Shown: positions 20,566-34,962, counted from the first letter of the stretch. The stretch is DNA of 64,000 nucleotides from Brachionus manjavacas (GCA_019054805.1 JAHQIY010000030.1:310001-374000); one strand, 5' to 3'. Numbers and translations: made by a program. Notes: generated from the letters alone by a model not told the origin.

Positions 20566-23500
20566 ATTCCATTAATTAACCTAATTCGGATGTTGTCCTT
20601 TTTATTAAATAGTACCTACTCAGTAATCAAGGAGTTCATTAGGGTTGAATAAAGTGAATAGAGGTCTCCTCAATTATATTGTCCATTAGAAAATAAGTTA
20701 AAAAACGAACGCTTTCTCTCTCAAGTTGTCCCAAAGTAAAGAAATAAGAAAATTAGCGCCTCGAAAAACAAGTTGTGCATTAGAAAATAAGGTAAAAAAG
20801 CGACACTTTGTCACTCAAGTTGTCCATTACTAAAGAGGTAAGTAAATTATAGCCTCGAAAATCAAGTTGTGCATTAGAAAATAAGGTAAAAAATGGACGC
20901 TTTCTCACTCAAGATGTCCATTAGTAAAGAAGAAAGTAAATTACCTACTCATTAATCAAGGAGTTCATTAGGGTTGAAAAAAGTAAATAGAGGTCTCCTC
21001 AATTATGTTGTCCATTAGATAATTAGTTAAAAAATGAACGCTTTCTCTCTCAAGTTGTCCCAAAATAAAGAAATAAGAAAATTTGCGCCTCGAAAATCAA
21101 GTTGTGCATTAGAAAATAAGGAAAAAAAGCGACACTTTGTCACTCAAGTTGTCCATTATTAAAGAAAAAAGTAAATTACCTACTCATTAATCAAGGAGTT
21201 TATTAGGGTTGAAAAAAGTAAATAGAGGTCTCCTCAATTATGTTGTCCATAAGAAAATAAGTTTAAAAATGTACGCTTTGTCCCTCAAGTTGTCCCAAAG
21301 TAAAGAAATAAGAAAATTAGCGCCTCAAAAATCAAGTTGTGCATTAGAAAATAAGGTAAAAATTGGACATCTTATCACTCAAGTTGTCCATTAGTAAAGA
21401 AGTTAGTAAATTACCTACTCATTAATCAAGTAGTTCATTAGGATTTAAAAAAGTAAATAGAGGTCTCGTCAATTATGTTGTCCATTAGAAAATAATGTTA
21501 AAAATGGACACTTTATCACTCAAGTTGTCCATTATTATAGAAATAAGGAAATTAACGACTCATTAATCAAGAAGTTCATAAGGAATGAAAAAGGTAAATA
21601 GAGGTCTCGTCAATTATGTTGTCTATTAGAAAATAAGGTAAAAATGGACGCTTTGTCACCCAAGTTGTCCATTAGTAAAGAAGTAAGTAAATTAGCGCCT
21701 CGAAAATCAAGTTGTGCATTAGAAAATAAGGTAAAAATGGAAACTTTTCACTGAAGTTGTCCATTATTATAGAAATAAGGAAATTACCGACTCATTAATC
21801 AAGAAGTTCATAAGGAATGAAAAAGGTAAAAAGATGTCTCGTCAATCATGTTGTTTATTAGAATATAAGGAAAAAAATGGGAACTTTGTCACTCAAGTTG
21901 TCCCAAAGTAAGGAAAAAGGTAAATTACCGCCTCGTAAATCAAATTGTCATTTAGAAAATAAGGTAAAAAAGCGACACTTTGTCACTCAAGTTGTCCATT
22001 ACTAAAGAGGTAAGTAAATTATAGCCTCGAAAATCAAGTTGTGCATTAGAAAATATGGTTAAAAAGCCACACTTTGTCACTCAAGATGTCCATTAGTAAA
22101 GAAGAAGGTAAATTACCTACTCATTAATCAAGGAGTTCATTAGGGTTGAAAAAAGTAAATAGAGGTCTCCTCAATTATGTTTTCAATTAGAATATAAGTT
22201 AAAAAATGAACGCTTTGTCTCTCAAGTTGTCCCAAAGTAAAGAAATAAGAAAATTAGCGCCTCGAAAATCAAGTTGTGCATTAGAAAAAAAGGTAAAAAA
22301 TGGACACTTTATCACTCAAGTTGTCCATTAGTAAAAGAGTAAGTAAATTACCTACTCATTAATCAAGAAGTTCATTAGGGTTGAAAAAAGTAAATAGAGG
22401 TCTCCTCAATTATGTTTTCAATTAGAAAATAAGTTAAAAAATGAACGCTTTGTCTCTCAAGTTGTCCCAAAGTAAAGAAATAAGAAAATTAGCGCCTCGA
22501 AAATCAAGTTGTGCATTAGAAAAAAAGGGAAAAAATGGACACTTTATCACTCAAGTTGTCCATTAGTAAAGAAGTTAGTAAATTACCTACTCATTAATCA
22601 AGTAGTTCATTAGGATTTAAAAAAGTAAATAGAGGTCTCGTCAATTATGTTGTCCATTAGAAAATAATGTTAAAAATCGACACTTTATCACTCAAGTTGT
22701 CCATTATTATAGAAATAAGGAAATTACCGACTCATTAATCAAGAAGTTCATAAGGAATGAAAAAGGTAAATAGAGGTCTCGTCAATCATGTTGTTCATTA
22801 GAATATAAGGAAAAAAATGGAAACTTTGTCACTCAAGTTGTCCCAAAGTAAGGAAAAAAGTAAATTACCGCCTCGTAAATCAAATTGTCATTTAGAAATT
22901 AAGGTAAAAAAGCGACACTTTGTCACTCAAGTTGTCCATTACTAAAGAGGAAAGTAAATTATAGCCTCGAAAATCAAGTTGTGCATTAGAAAATAAGGTA
23001 AAAAAGCCACACTTTGTCACTCAAGATGTCCATTAGTAAAAGAGTAAGTAAATTACCTACTCATTAAACAAGAAGTTCATATGGAATGAAAAAGGTAAAT
23101 AGAGGTCTCGTCAATTATGTTGTCCATTAGAAAATAATGTAAAAAATGAACGCTTTGTCTCTCAAGTTTTCCCAAAGTAAAGAAATAAGTAAATTAGCGC
23201 CTCGAAAATCAAGTTGTGCATTAGAAAATAAGGTAAAAAATGGACACTTTATCACTCAAGTTGTCCATTAGTAAAAGAGTAAGTAAATTACCTACTCATT
23301 AATCAAGGAGTTCATTAGGATTTAAAAAAAGTAAATAGAGGTCTCGTGAAATTATGTTGTCTATTAGAAAATAAGGTAAAAAATGGACTCTTTGTCACTC
23401 AAGATGTCCATAAGTAAAGAAATAAGAAAATTAGCGCCTCGATAATCAAGTTGTGCATTAGAAAAAAAGGGAAAAAATGGACACTTTATCACTCAAGTTG

Positions 23501-26500
23501 TCCATTAGTAAAGAAGTTAGTAAATTACCTACTCATTAATCAAGTAGTTCATTAGGATTTAAAAAAGTAAATAGAGGTCTCGGAAATTATGTTGTCCATT
23601 AGAAAATAATGTAAAAAATGGACGCTTTGTCACCCAAGTTGTCCATTAGTAAAGAAGTAAGTAAATTAGCGCCTCGAAAATCAAGTTGTGCATTAGAAAA
23701 TAATGAAAAAAATGGAAACTTTGTCACTCAAGTTGTCCCAAAGTAAGGAAAAAAGTAAATTACCGCCTCGTAAATCAAATTGTCATTTAGAAATTAAGGT
23801 AAAAAAGCGACACTTTGTCACTCAAGTTGTCCATTACTTAAGAGGTAAGTAAATTAAAGCCGCGAAAATCAAGTTGTGCATTAGAAAATAAGGTAAAAAA
23901 GCGACACTTTGTCACTCAAGTTGTCCATTACTAAAGAGGTAAGTAAATTAAAGCCGCGAAAATCAAGTTGTGCATTAGAAAATAAGGTAAAAAAGCGACA
24001 CTTTGTCACTCAAGTTGTCCATTACTAAAGAGGTAAGTAAATTATAGCCTCGAAAATCAAGTTGTGCATTAGAAAATAAGGTAAAAAAGCCACACTTTGT
24101 CACCCAAGATGTCCATTAGTAAAGAAGAAAGTAAATTACCTACTCATTAATCAAGGAGTTCATTAGGGTTGAAAAAAGTAAATAGAGGTCTCCTCAATTA
24201 TGTTTTCAATTAGAAAATAAGTTAAAAAATGAACGCTTTGTCTCTCAAGTTGTCCCAAAGTAAAGAAATAAGAAAATTAGCGCCTCGAAAATCAAGTTGT
24301 GCATTAGAAAATAAGGTAAAAATGGAAACTTTTCACTGAAGTTGTCCATTAGTAAAGAAGTTAGTAAATTACCTACTCATTAATCAAGTAGTTCATTAGG
24401 ATTTAAAAATGTAAATAGAGGTCTCGTCAATTATGTTGTCCATTAGAAAATAATGTAAAAAATGGAAACTTTTCACTGAAGTTGTCCATTATTATAGAAA
24501 TAAGGAAATTACCGACTCATTAATCAAGAAGTTAATAAGGAATGAAAAAGGTAAATAGTGGTCTCGTCAATCAAGTTGTGCAATAGAAAATAAGGTAAAA
24601 AAGCCACACTTTGTCACCCAAGATGTCCATTAGTAAAGAAGAAAGTAAATTACCTACTCATTAATCAAGGAGTTCATTAGGGTTGAAAAAAGTAAATAGA
24701 GGTCTCGTCAATTATGTTGTCTATTAGAAATTAAGGTAAAAAATGGACTCTTTGTCACTCAAGATGTCCATAAGTAAAGAAATAAGAAAATTAGCGCCTC
24801 GATAATCAAGTTGTGCATTAGAAAATAAGGTAAAAATGGAAACTTTTCACTGAAGTTGTCCATTAGTAAAGAAGTTAGTAAATTACCTACTCATTAATCA
24901 AGTAGTTCATTAGGATTTAAAAATGTAAATAGAGGTCTCGTCAATTATGTTGTCCATTAGAAAATAATGTAAAAAATGGAAACTTTTCACTGAAGTTGTC
25001 CATTATTATAGAAATAAGGAAATTACCGACTCATTAATCAAGAAGTTAATAAGGAATGAAAAAGGTAAATAGTGGTCTCGTCAATCAAGTTGTGCAATAG
25101 AAAATAAGGTAAAAAAGCCACACTTTGTCACCCAAGTTGTCCATTACTAAAGAGGTAAGTAAATTAAAGCCGCGAAAATCAAGTTGTGCATTAGAAAATA
25201 AGGTAAAAAAGCGACACTTTGTCACTCAAGTTGTCCATTACTAAAGAGGTAAGTAAATTATAGCCTCGAAAATCAAGTTGTGCATTAGAAAATAAGGTAA
25301 AAAAGCCACACTTTGTCACCCAAGATGTCCATTAGTAAAGAAGAAAGTAAATTACCTACTCATTAATCAAGGAGTTCATTAGGGTTGAAAAAAGTAAATA
25401 GAGGTCTCGTCAATTATGTTGTCCATTAGAAAATAATGTAAAAAATGAACGCTTTGTCTCTCAAGTTTTCCCAAAGTAAAGAAATAAGTAAATTAGCGCC
25501 TCGAAAATCAAGTTGTGCATTAGAAAATAAGGTAAAAAATGGACACTTTATCACTCAAGTTGTCCATTAGTAAAAGAGTAATTAAATTACCTACTCATTA
25601 ATCAAGGAGTTCATTAGGGTTGAAAAAAGTAAATAGAGGTCTCCTCAATTATGTTTTCAATTAGAAAATAAGTTAAAAAATGAACGCTTTGTCTCTCAAG
25701 ATGTCCATAAGTAAAGAAATAAGAAAATTAGCTCCTCGATAATCAAGTTGTGCATTAGGATTTAAAAAAGTAAATAGAGGTCTCGGAAATTATGTTGTCC
25801 ATTAGAAAATAATGTAAAAAATGGACACTTTATCACTCAAGTTGTCCATTATTATAGAAATAAGGAAATAACCGACTCATTAATCAAAAAGTTCATAAGG
25901 AATGAAAAAGGTAAATAGAGGTCTCGTCAATTATGTTGTCTATTAGAAATAAAGGTAAAAAATGGACTCTTTGTCACTCAAGATGTCCATAAGTAAAGAA
26001 GTAAGTAAATTAGCGCCTCGAAAATCAAGTTGTGCATTAGAAAATAAGGTAAAAATGGAAACTTTTCACTGAAGTTGTCCATTATTATAGAAATAAGGAA
26101 ATTACCGACTTATTAATCAAGAAGTTCATAAGGAATGAAAAAGGTAAAAAGATGTCTCGTCAATCATGTTGTTTATTAGAATATAAGGAAAAAAATGGAA
26201 ACTTTGTCACTCAAGTTGTCCCAAAGTAAGGAAAAAGGTAAATTACCGGCTCGTAAATCAAATTGTCATTTAGAAAATAAGGTAAAAAAGCGACACTTTG
26301 TCACTCAAGTTGTCCATTACTAAAGAGGTAAGTAAATTATAGCCTCGAAAATCAAGTTGTGCATTAGAAAATAAGGTAAAAAATGGACACTTTATCACTC
26401 AAGTTGTCCATTAGTAAAAGAGTAAGTAAATTACCTACTCATTAATCAAGAAGTTCATTAGGGTTGAAAAAAGTAAATAGAGGTCTCGTCAATTATGTTG

Positions 26501-29500
26501 TCTATCAGAAATTAAGGTAAAAAATGGACTCTTTGTCACTCAAGATGTCCATAAGTAAAGAAATAAGAAAATTAGCGCCTCGATAATCAAGTTGTGCATT
26601 AGAAAATAAGGTAAAAATGGAAACTTTTCACTGAAGTTGTCCATTATTATAGAAGTTAGTAAATTACCTACTCATTAATCAAGTAGTTCATTAGGATTTA
26701 AAAATGTAAATAGAGGTCTCGTCAATTATGTTGTCCATTAGAAAATAATGTAAAAAATGGAAACTTTTCACTGAAGTTGTCCATTATTATAGAAATAAGG
26801 AAATTAACGACTCATTAATCAATAAGTTAATAAGGAATGAAAAAGGTAAATAGTGGTCTCGTCAATCATGTTGTTCATTAGAAAATAAGGAAAAAAATGG
26901 AAACTTTGTCACTCAAGTTGTCCATTAGTAAAAGAGTAAGTAAATTACCTACTCATTAATCAAGAAGTTCATTAGGGTTGAAAAAAGTAAATAGAGGTCT
27001 CGTCAATTATGTTGTCTATTAGAAATAAAGGTAAAAAATGGACTCTTTGTCACTCAAGATGTCCATAAGTAAAGAAATAAGAAAATTAGCGCCTCGATAA
27101 TCAAGTTGTGCATTAGAAAATAAGGTAAAAATGGAAACTTTTCACTGAAGTTGTCCATTAGTAAAGAAGTTAGTAAATTACCTACTCATTAATCAAGTAG
27201 TTCATTAGGATTTAAAAATGTAAATAGAGGTCTCGTCAATTATGTTGTCCATTAGAAAATAATGTTAAAAATGGACACTTTATCACTCAAGTTGTCCATT
27301 ATTATAGAAATAAGGAAATTAACGACTCATTAATCAAGAAGTTCATAAGGAATGAAAAAGGTAAATAGAGGTCTCGTCAATTATGTTGTCTATTAGAAAA
27401 TAAGGTAAAAATGGACGCTTTGTCACCCAAGTTGTCCATTAGTAAAGAAGTAAGTAAATTAGCGCCTCGAAAATCAAGTTGTGCATTAGAAAATAAGGTA
27501 AAAATGGAAACTTTTCACTGAAGTTGTCCATTATTATAGAAATAAGGAAATTACCGACTCATTAATCAAGAAGTTCATAAGGAATGAAAAAGGTAAATAG
27601 AGGTCTCGTCAATCATGTTGTTCATTAGAATATAAGGAAAAAAATGGAAACTTTGTCACTCAAGTTGTCCCAAAGTAAGGAAAAAGTAAATTACCGCCTC
27701 GTAAATCAAATTGTCATTTAGAAATTAAGGTAAAAAAGCGACACTTTGTCACTCAAGTTGTCCATTACTAAAGAGGAAAGTAAATTATAGCCTCGAAAAT
27801 CAAGTTGTGCATTAGAAAATAAGGTAAAATAACACACTTTGTCACTCAAGATGTCCATTAGTAAAGAAGAAAGTAAATTACCTACTCATTAATCAAGGAG
27901 TTCATTAGGGTTGAAAAAAGTAAATAGAGGTCTCCTCAATTATGTTTTCAATTAGAAAATAAGTTAAAAAATGAACGCTTTGTCTCTCAAGTTGTCCCAA
28001 AGTAAAGAAATAAGAAAATTAGCGCCTCGAAAATCAAGTTGTGCATTAGAAATTAAGGTAAAAAATGGACACTTTATCACTCAAGTTGTCCATTAGTAAA
28101 AGAGTAAGTAAATTACCTACTCATTAAACAAGAAGTTAATATGGAATGAAAAAGGTAAATAGAGGTCTCCTCAATTATGTTGTCCATTAGAAAATAATGT
28201 AAAAAATGAACGCTTTGTCTCTCAAGTTTTCCCAAAGTAAAGAAATAAGTAAATTAGCGCCTCGAAAATCAAGTTGTGCATTAGAAAATAAGGTAAAAAA
28301 TGGACACTTTATCACTCAAGTTGTCCATTAGTAAAAGAGTAAGTAAATTACCTACTCATTAATCAAGTAGTTCATTAGGATTTAAAAAAGTAAATAGAGG
28401 TCTCATCAATTATGTTGTCCATTAGAAAATAATGTAAAAAATGGACTCTTTGTCACTCAAGATGTCCATAAGTAAATAAATAAGAAAATTAGCGCCTCGA
28501 AAATCAAGTTGTGCATTAGAAAATAAGGTAAAAAATGGACACTTTATCACTCAAGTTGTCCATTAGTAAAAGAGTAAGTAAATTACCTACTCATTAATCA
28601 AGTAGTTCATTAGGATTTAAAAAAGTAAATAGAGGTCTCATCAATTATGTTGTCCATTAGAAAATAATGTAAAAAATGGACTCTTTGTCACTCAAGATGT
28701 CCATAAGTAAAGAAATAAGAAAATTAGCGCCTCGATAATCAAGTTGTGCATTAGAAAAAAAGGGAAAAAATGGACACTTTATCACTCAAGTTGTCCATTA
28801 GTAAAGAAGTTAGTAAATTACCTACTCATTAATCAAGTAGTTCATTAGGATTTAAAAAAGTAAATAGAGGTCTCATAAATTATGTTGTCCATTAGAAAAT
28901 AATGTAAAAAATGGACACTTTATCACTCAAGATGTCCATTAGTAAAGAAGAAAGTAAATTACCTACTCATTAATCAAGTAGTTCATTAGGATTTAAAAAA
29001 GTAAATAGAGGTCTCGGAAATTATGTTGTCCATTAGAAAATAATGTAAAAAATGGACACTTTATCACTCAAGTTGTCCATTATTATAGAAATAAGGAAAT
29101 AACCGACTCATTAATCAAGAAGTTCATAAGGAATGAAAAAGGTAAATAGAGGTCTCGTCAATTATGTTGTCTATTAGAAAATAAGGTAAAAATGGACGCT
29201 TTGTCACCCAAGTTGTCCCAAAGTAAGGAAAAAGGTAAATTACCGCCTCGTAAATCAAATTGTCATTTAGAAAATAAGGTAAAAAAGCGACACTTTGTCA
29301 CTCAAGTTGTCCATTACTAAAGAGGTAAGTAAATTATAGCCTCGAAAATCAAGTTGTGCATTAGAAAATAAGGTAAAAAATGGACACTTTATCACTCAAG
29401 TTGTCCATTAGTAAAAGAGTAAGTAAATTACCTACTCATTAATCAAGAAGTTCATTAGGGTTGAAAAAAGTAAATAGAGGTCTCGTCAATTATGTTGTCT

Positions 29501-31710
29501 ATTAGAAATTAAGGTTAAAAATGGACTCTTTGTCACTCAAGATGTCCATAAGTAAAGAAATAAGAAAATTAGCGCCTCGATAATCAAGTTGTGCATTAGA
29601 AAATAAGGTAAAAATGGAAACTTTTCACTGAAGTTGTCCATTAGTAAAGAAGTTAGTAAATTACCTACTCATTAATCAAGTAGTTCATTAGGATTTAAAA
29701 ATGTAAATAGAGGTCTCGTCAATTATGTTGTCCATTAGAAAATAATGTAAAAAATGGAAACTTTTCACTGAAGTTGTCCATTATTATAGAAATAAGGAAA
29801 TTACCGACTCATTAATCAAGAAGTTAATAAGGAATGAAAAAGGTAAATAGTGGTCTCGTCAATCAAGTTGTGCATTAGAAAATAAGGTAAAAAAGCCACA
29901 CTTTGTCACCCAAGATGTCCATTAGTAAAGAAGAAAGTAAATTACCTACTCATTAATCAAGGAGTTCATTAGGGTTGAAAAAAGTAAATAGAGGTCTCCT
30001 CAATTATGTTTTCAATTAGAAAATAAGTTAAAAAATGAACGCTTTGTCTCTCAAGTTGACCCAAAGTAAAGAAATAAGAAAATTAGCGCCTCGAAAATCA
30101 AGTTGTGCATTAGAAATTAAGGTAAAAAATGGACACTTTATGACTCAAGTTTTCCATTAGTAAAAGAGTAAGTAAATTACCTACTCATTAATCAAGGAGT
30201 TCATTAGGATTTAAAAAAAGCAAATAGAGGTCTCGTCAATTATGTTGTCTATTAGAAAATAAGGTAAAAAATGGACTCTTTGTCACTCAAGATGTCCATA
30301 AGTAAAGAAATAAGAAAATTAGCGCCTCGATAATCAAGTTGTGCATTAGAAAAAAAGGGAAAAAATGGACACTTTGTCACTCAAGTTGTCCATTAGTAAA
30401 GAAGTTAGTAAATTACCTACTCATTAATCAAGTAGTTCATTAGGATTTAAAAAAGTAAATAGAGGTCTCATCAATTATGTTGTCCATTAGAAAATAATGT
30501 AAAAAATGGACACATTATCACTCAAGATGTCCATTAGTAAAGAAGAAAGTAAATTACCTACTCATTAATCAAGTAGTTCATTAGGATTTAAAAAAGTAAA
30601 TAGAGGTCTCGGAAATTATGTTGTCCATTAGAAAATAATGTAAAAAATGGACACTTTATCACTCAAGTTGTCCATTATTATAGAAATAAGGAAATAACCG
30701 ACTCATTAATCAAGAAGTTCATAAGGAATGAAAAAGGTAAATAGAGGTCTCGTCAATTATGTTGTCTATTAGAAAATAAGGTAAAAATGGACGCTTTGTC
30801 ACCCAAGTTGTCCATTAGTAAAGAAGTAAGTAAATTAGCGCCTCGAAAATCAAGTTGTGCATTAGAAAATAAGGTAAAAATGGAAACTTTTCACTGAAGT
30901 TGTCCATTATTATAGAAATAAGGAAATTACCGACTCATTAATCAAGAAGTTCATAAGGAATGAAAAAGGTAAAAAGATGTCTCATCAATCATGTTGTTTA
31001 TTAGAATATAAGGAAAAAAATGGAAACTTTGTCTCTCAAGTTGTCCCAAAGTAAGGAAAAAGGTAAATTACCGCCTCGTAAATCAAATTGTCATTTAGAA
31101 AATAAGGTAAAAAAGCGACACTTTGTCACTCAAGTTGTCCATTACTAAAGAGGTAAGTAAATTACCTACTCATTAATCAAGTAGTTCATTAGGATTTAAA
31201 AAAGTAAATAGAGGTCTCGTCAATTATGTTGTCCATTAGAAATTAAGGTAAAAAATTGTCTCTTTGTCACTCAAGATGTCCATAAGTAAAGAAATAAGAA
31301 AATTAGCGCTTCGATAATCAAGTTGTGCATTAGAAAATAAGGTAAAAATGGAAACTTTTCACTGAAGTTGTCCATTAGTAAAGAAGTTAGTAAATTACCT
31401 ACTTATTAATCAAGTAGTTCATTAGGATTTAAAAATGTAAATAGAGGTCTCGTCAATTATGTTGTCCATTAGAAAATAATGTAAAAAATGGAAACTTTTC
31501 ACTGAAGTTGTCCATTATTATAGAAATAAGGAAATTACCGACTCATTAATCAAGAAGTTAATAAGGAATGAAAAAGGTAAATAGTGGTCTCGTCAATCAT
31601 GTTGTTCATTAGAAAATAAGGAAAAAAATGGAAACTTTGTCACTCAAGTTGTCCCAAAGTAAGGAAAAAAGTAAATTACCGCCTCGTAAATCAAATTGTC
31701 ATTTAGAAAA
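20566..31710. repeat. 47-base satellite, main array (about 11.1 kb)
   Basis: Roughly 235 tandem monomers of 47 bases; a counted dimer at 23934-24027 is 94 bases. Most monomers open TCAAGTTGTCCATTAG. Two main types alternate: one continues AAAATAAGGTAAAAA-TGG-ACACTTT, the other TAAAGAAGTAAGTAAATTA-CC-GCCTCG. A third type (TCAAGGAGTTCATTAGGGTT, GTAAATAGAGGTCTC) inserts at intervals, giving higher-order repeats of several monomers that recur in blocks. Many monomers carry TGTCCATT and AATGGACA about 17-20 bases apart, able to pair as a hairpin. The first 1.33 kb mirrors the left array. No genes inside. Confidence 0.97.
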
Positions 31711-32930
31711 GTAATAATTAAATTACCGCCCTGTTAATTAAGTTGTCCATTCGAAAATTAGGTAAAAAATGGACGCTTTGTTACTCAAATTGGCCATAAG
31801 TAAAGAAAAAAGTAAATAACCGCCTCGTAAATCAAGTTGTCCAAAAGTATAGTAATTAGTAATTTGACGCTTCGACACTCAAGTTATTCATAAGTAAGGA
31901 AAAAAATATCTGGACGCCTCGTCAATCAAGTTGTCCATCTGGAAATTAGATAAAAAACGAAGACTTTGTGACTCAAGATGTACTTAAGTAAAGTAATTAG
32001 TAAATTTACACGTCTTAAATCAAAGTGTCCATTCGAAAATTAGGTAAAAATTGGACGCTTTGTTACTCAAATTGGCCATAAGTAAAGAAAAAAGTAAATA
32101 ACCGCCTCGTAAATCAAGTTGTCCAAAAGTAAAGTAATTAGTAATTTGACGCTTCGACACTCAAGTTATTCATAAGTAAGGAAAAAAATATCTGGACGCC
32201 TCGTCAATCAAGTTGTCCATCTGGAAATTAGATAGAAAACGAAGACTTTGTTACTCAAGATGTCCTTAAGTAAAGTAATTAGTAAATTTACACGTCTTAA
32301 ATCAAAGTGTCCATTCGAAAATTAGGTAAAAATTGGACGCTTTGTTACTCAAATTGGCCATAAGTAAAGAAAAAAGAAAATATCCGCCTCGTAAATCAAG
32401 TTGTCCAAAAGTAAAGTAATTAGTAATTTGACGCTTCGACACTCAAGTTATTCATAAGTAAGGAAAAAAATATCTGGAGTTCTCGTCAATTATTTTGTAC
32501 ATTAGAAAATAAGATAAAAAATGAACGCTTTGTCACTCATGTTGTCAAAAAGTAAAGAAGAAAGAAAATTTTGGCCTCGTAAATCAAGCTATTCATAAGA
32601 AAATAAGGTAAAAAATTGACGCTTTGTAACTCAAATTGTCCCTAAGTAAAGAAAAAATTAAATTACCGCCATGTAAATCAAATTGTCCATAAGAAAAGTA
32701 ATAAGGAAATTATCGCCTCGAAATTATCGTCCAAATGTAAAATAGGTAAAAAATTGACGCTTTGTAACTCAAGTTGTCCCAAAGTAAAGAAAAAGTTATT
32801 TCCCGCCTCGTTAATCAATTAGTTCATTTGATTGAGAAAAAAGTAAATTTAGGTCTCGTCCATCATGTTGTCCATTAGAAAATAAGGTAAAAAATGGAAA
32901 CTTTGTCTATCCTTCAAATATAACGAAACA
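31711..32930. repeat. Diverged satellite with a 286-base higher-order period
   Basis: Still built of the same 47-base theme, but diverged and reorganised. CTCAAGATGT-CTTAAGTAAAG recurs at 31971 and 32257 (286 bases), and again at 33987 and 34272. Variants such as TTGGCCATAAGTAAAG, CTCAAGTTATTCATAAG and GCCTCGTAAATCAAG are shared with the DNA upstream of each homeodomain gene copy. This older satellite edge is the 5' flank that was amplified with the gene. Confidence 0.9.
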
Positions 32931-32945
32931 TTGGCTAGTTTGGCC

Positions 32946-33986
32946 ATGAAAATTACTGGAAATTCATTTGTCAGGAAATCGAAAAGTGAATATAATATTG
33001 TGAGACCAAAAATTCAGGAACAATACAAAGAATTTTTAAAAAGATTTTTCGCAAACTACCCAAAAAATCTTTTTAATAGCTCCATCAATTGTTTAAAGGT
33101 TGTTTTATTTAAATAATAAATATAAATTTATAAATTTTTTTTTAGAAATATGTTGATAAAAACCCTTTTGAAGCCTTTGCGAGCATCAGAGTGAAGATAA
33201 TGAATTCTTTTAAAGGGAGTTCAGAAATAAATCAACAATCTCGTAAAGATTTTCTTTGTCAAAATTTTATTAAAATGTTAAATAATTATTAACAAAGATC
33301 AACCAACAACAACAAGACGAAATAGAAAAGGGACAGTTGTTAAATCAAATTCCGAATCAGAAACACCTCTTTCACCAACTTTATTTTATCAGAAAAAAAG
33401 AGGTAGAAAGAGCATTTTTGATAAGAATGATTTGATTTATCTAAATACATATTATGCGCGGAACAACAAACCAAATCATTCAGATATTAGTAAACTAATT
33501 CTTTATTTGGAATGCCGTTACCAAAAACAACAAATTCGTGTAAGTTTATCATTTAATAAATTAAATAGACTATAAAATAAATTATCATATATAAATCAAA
33601 ATTTTTTTTCCAGAATTGGTTTTCAAATAAAAGATTTAAAGAAAAATCTTTAATGAACATTCAAAATCTTGAAATGAATATAGACATGAAAGAAGAAGCT
33701 GACCAAAATAATAGAATAGCAAAGAATCTTTCTTTGATGAAGAAGAAGTTATCAGCTCAGAGAAAGAAGATGGTGAAATTTCAGATTCTGTAAAGGAGGA
33801 TGGTGAAATTTCATGTTCACAGTTTGATGAAGAAGTTATCAGCTCAGAGAAAGAAGATGGTGAAATTTTAGATTCTGTAAAGGAGGAAGGTGAAATATTA
33901 TGCTCACAGTTTGATGAAGAAGAAGTTATCAGCTCAGAGAAAGAAGATGGGGAAATTTCAGATTCTGTAAAGGAGGATGGTGAAAT
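32946..33986 (+). CDS. Homeodomain-like gene, truncated tandem copy 1
   Basis: Four exons join in phase: 32946-33098, 33146-33242, 33298-33539 and 33614 onward, with introns of 47, 55 and 74 bases, each GT..AG. The join gives a basic divergent homeodomain: KKRGRKSIFDKNDLIYLNTY, a second helix around DISKLILYLE, and a recognition helix KQQIRNWFSNKRFKEK with the W-F-x-N-[KR]-R signature; Ser follows WF where many homeodomains have Gln. The helix 2-3 loop seems about two residues long in excess. The homeodomain frame stops at 33793, but a neighbouring frame carries three acidic repeats (EVISSEKEDGEISDSVKE-like). One T missing from the CTTTCTTTGATG run, in all three copies, accounts for the break. 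The copy ends in satellite at 33986. Confidence 0.65.
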
Positions 33987-34962
33987 ACTCAAGATGTCCT
34001 TAAGTAAAGTAATTAGTAAATTTACACGTCTTAAATCAAGTTGTCCATTCGAAAATTAGGTAAAAAATGGACGCTTTGTTACTCAAATTGGCCATAAGTA
34101 AAGAAAAAAGTAAATAACCGCCTCGTAAATCAAGTTGTCCAAAAGTAAAGTAATTAGTAATTTGACGCTTCGACACTCAAGTTATTCATAAGTAAGGAAA
34201 AAAATATCTGGACGCCTCGTCAATCAAGTTGTCCATCTGGAAATTAGATAGAAAACGAAGACTTTGTTACTCAAGATGTCCTTAAGTAAAGTAATTAGTA
34301 AATTTACACGTCTTAAATCAAAGTGTCCATTCGAAAATTAGGTAAAAATTGGACGCTTTGTTACTCAAATTGGCCATAAGTAAAGAAAAAAGAAAATATC
34401 CGCCTCGTAAATCAAGTTGTCCAAAAGTAAAGTAATTAGTAATTTGACGCTTCGACACTCAAGTTATTCATAAGTAAGGAAAAAAATATCTGGAGTTCTC
34501 GTCAATTATTTTGTACATTAGAAAATAAGATAAAAAATGAACGCTTTGTCACTCATGTTGTCAAAAAGTAAAGAAGAAAGAAAATTTTGGCCTCGTAAAT
34601 CAAGCTATTCATAAGAAAATAAGGTAAAAAATTGACGCTTTGTAACTCAAATTGTCCCTAAGTAAAGAAAAAATTAAATTACCGCCATGTAAATCAAATT
34701 GTCCATAAGAAAAGTAATAAGGAAATTATCGCCTCGAAATTATCGTCCAAATGTAAAATAGGTAAAAAATTGACGCTTTGTAACTCAAGTTGTCCCAAAG
34801 TAAAGAAAAAAGTTATTTCCCGCCTCGTTAATCAATTAGTTCATTTGATTGAGAAAAAAGTAAATTTAGGTCTCGTCCATCATGTTGTCCATTAGAAAAT
34901 AAGGTAAAAAATGGAAACTTTGTCTATCCTTCAAATATAACGAAACATTGGCTAGTTTGGCC

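Noticed and set aside
20566-31710. CRISPR array
   Set aside because: The monomers are contiguous, with no unique spacers between conserved repeats; variation is that of a satellite and the context is eukaryotic.
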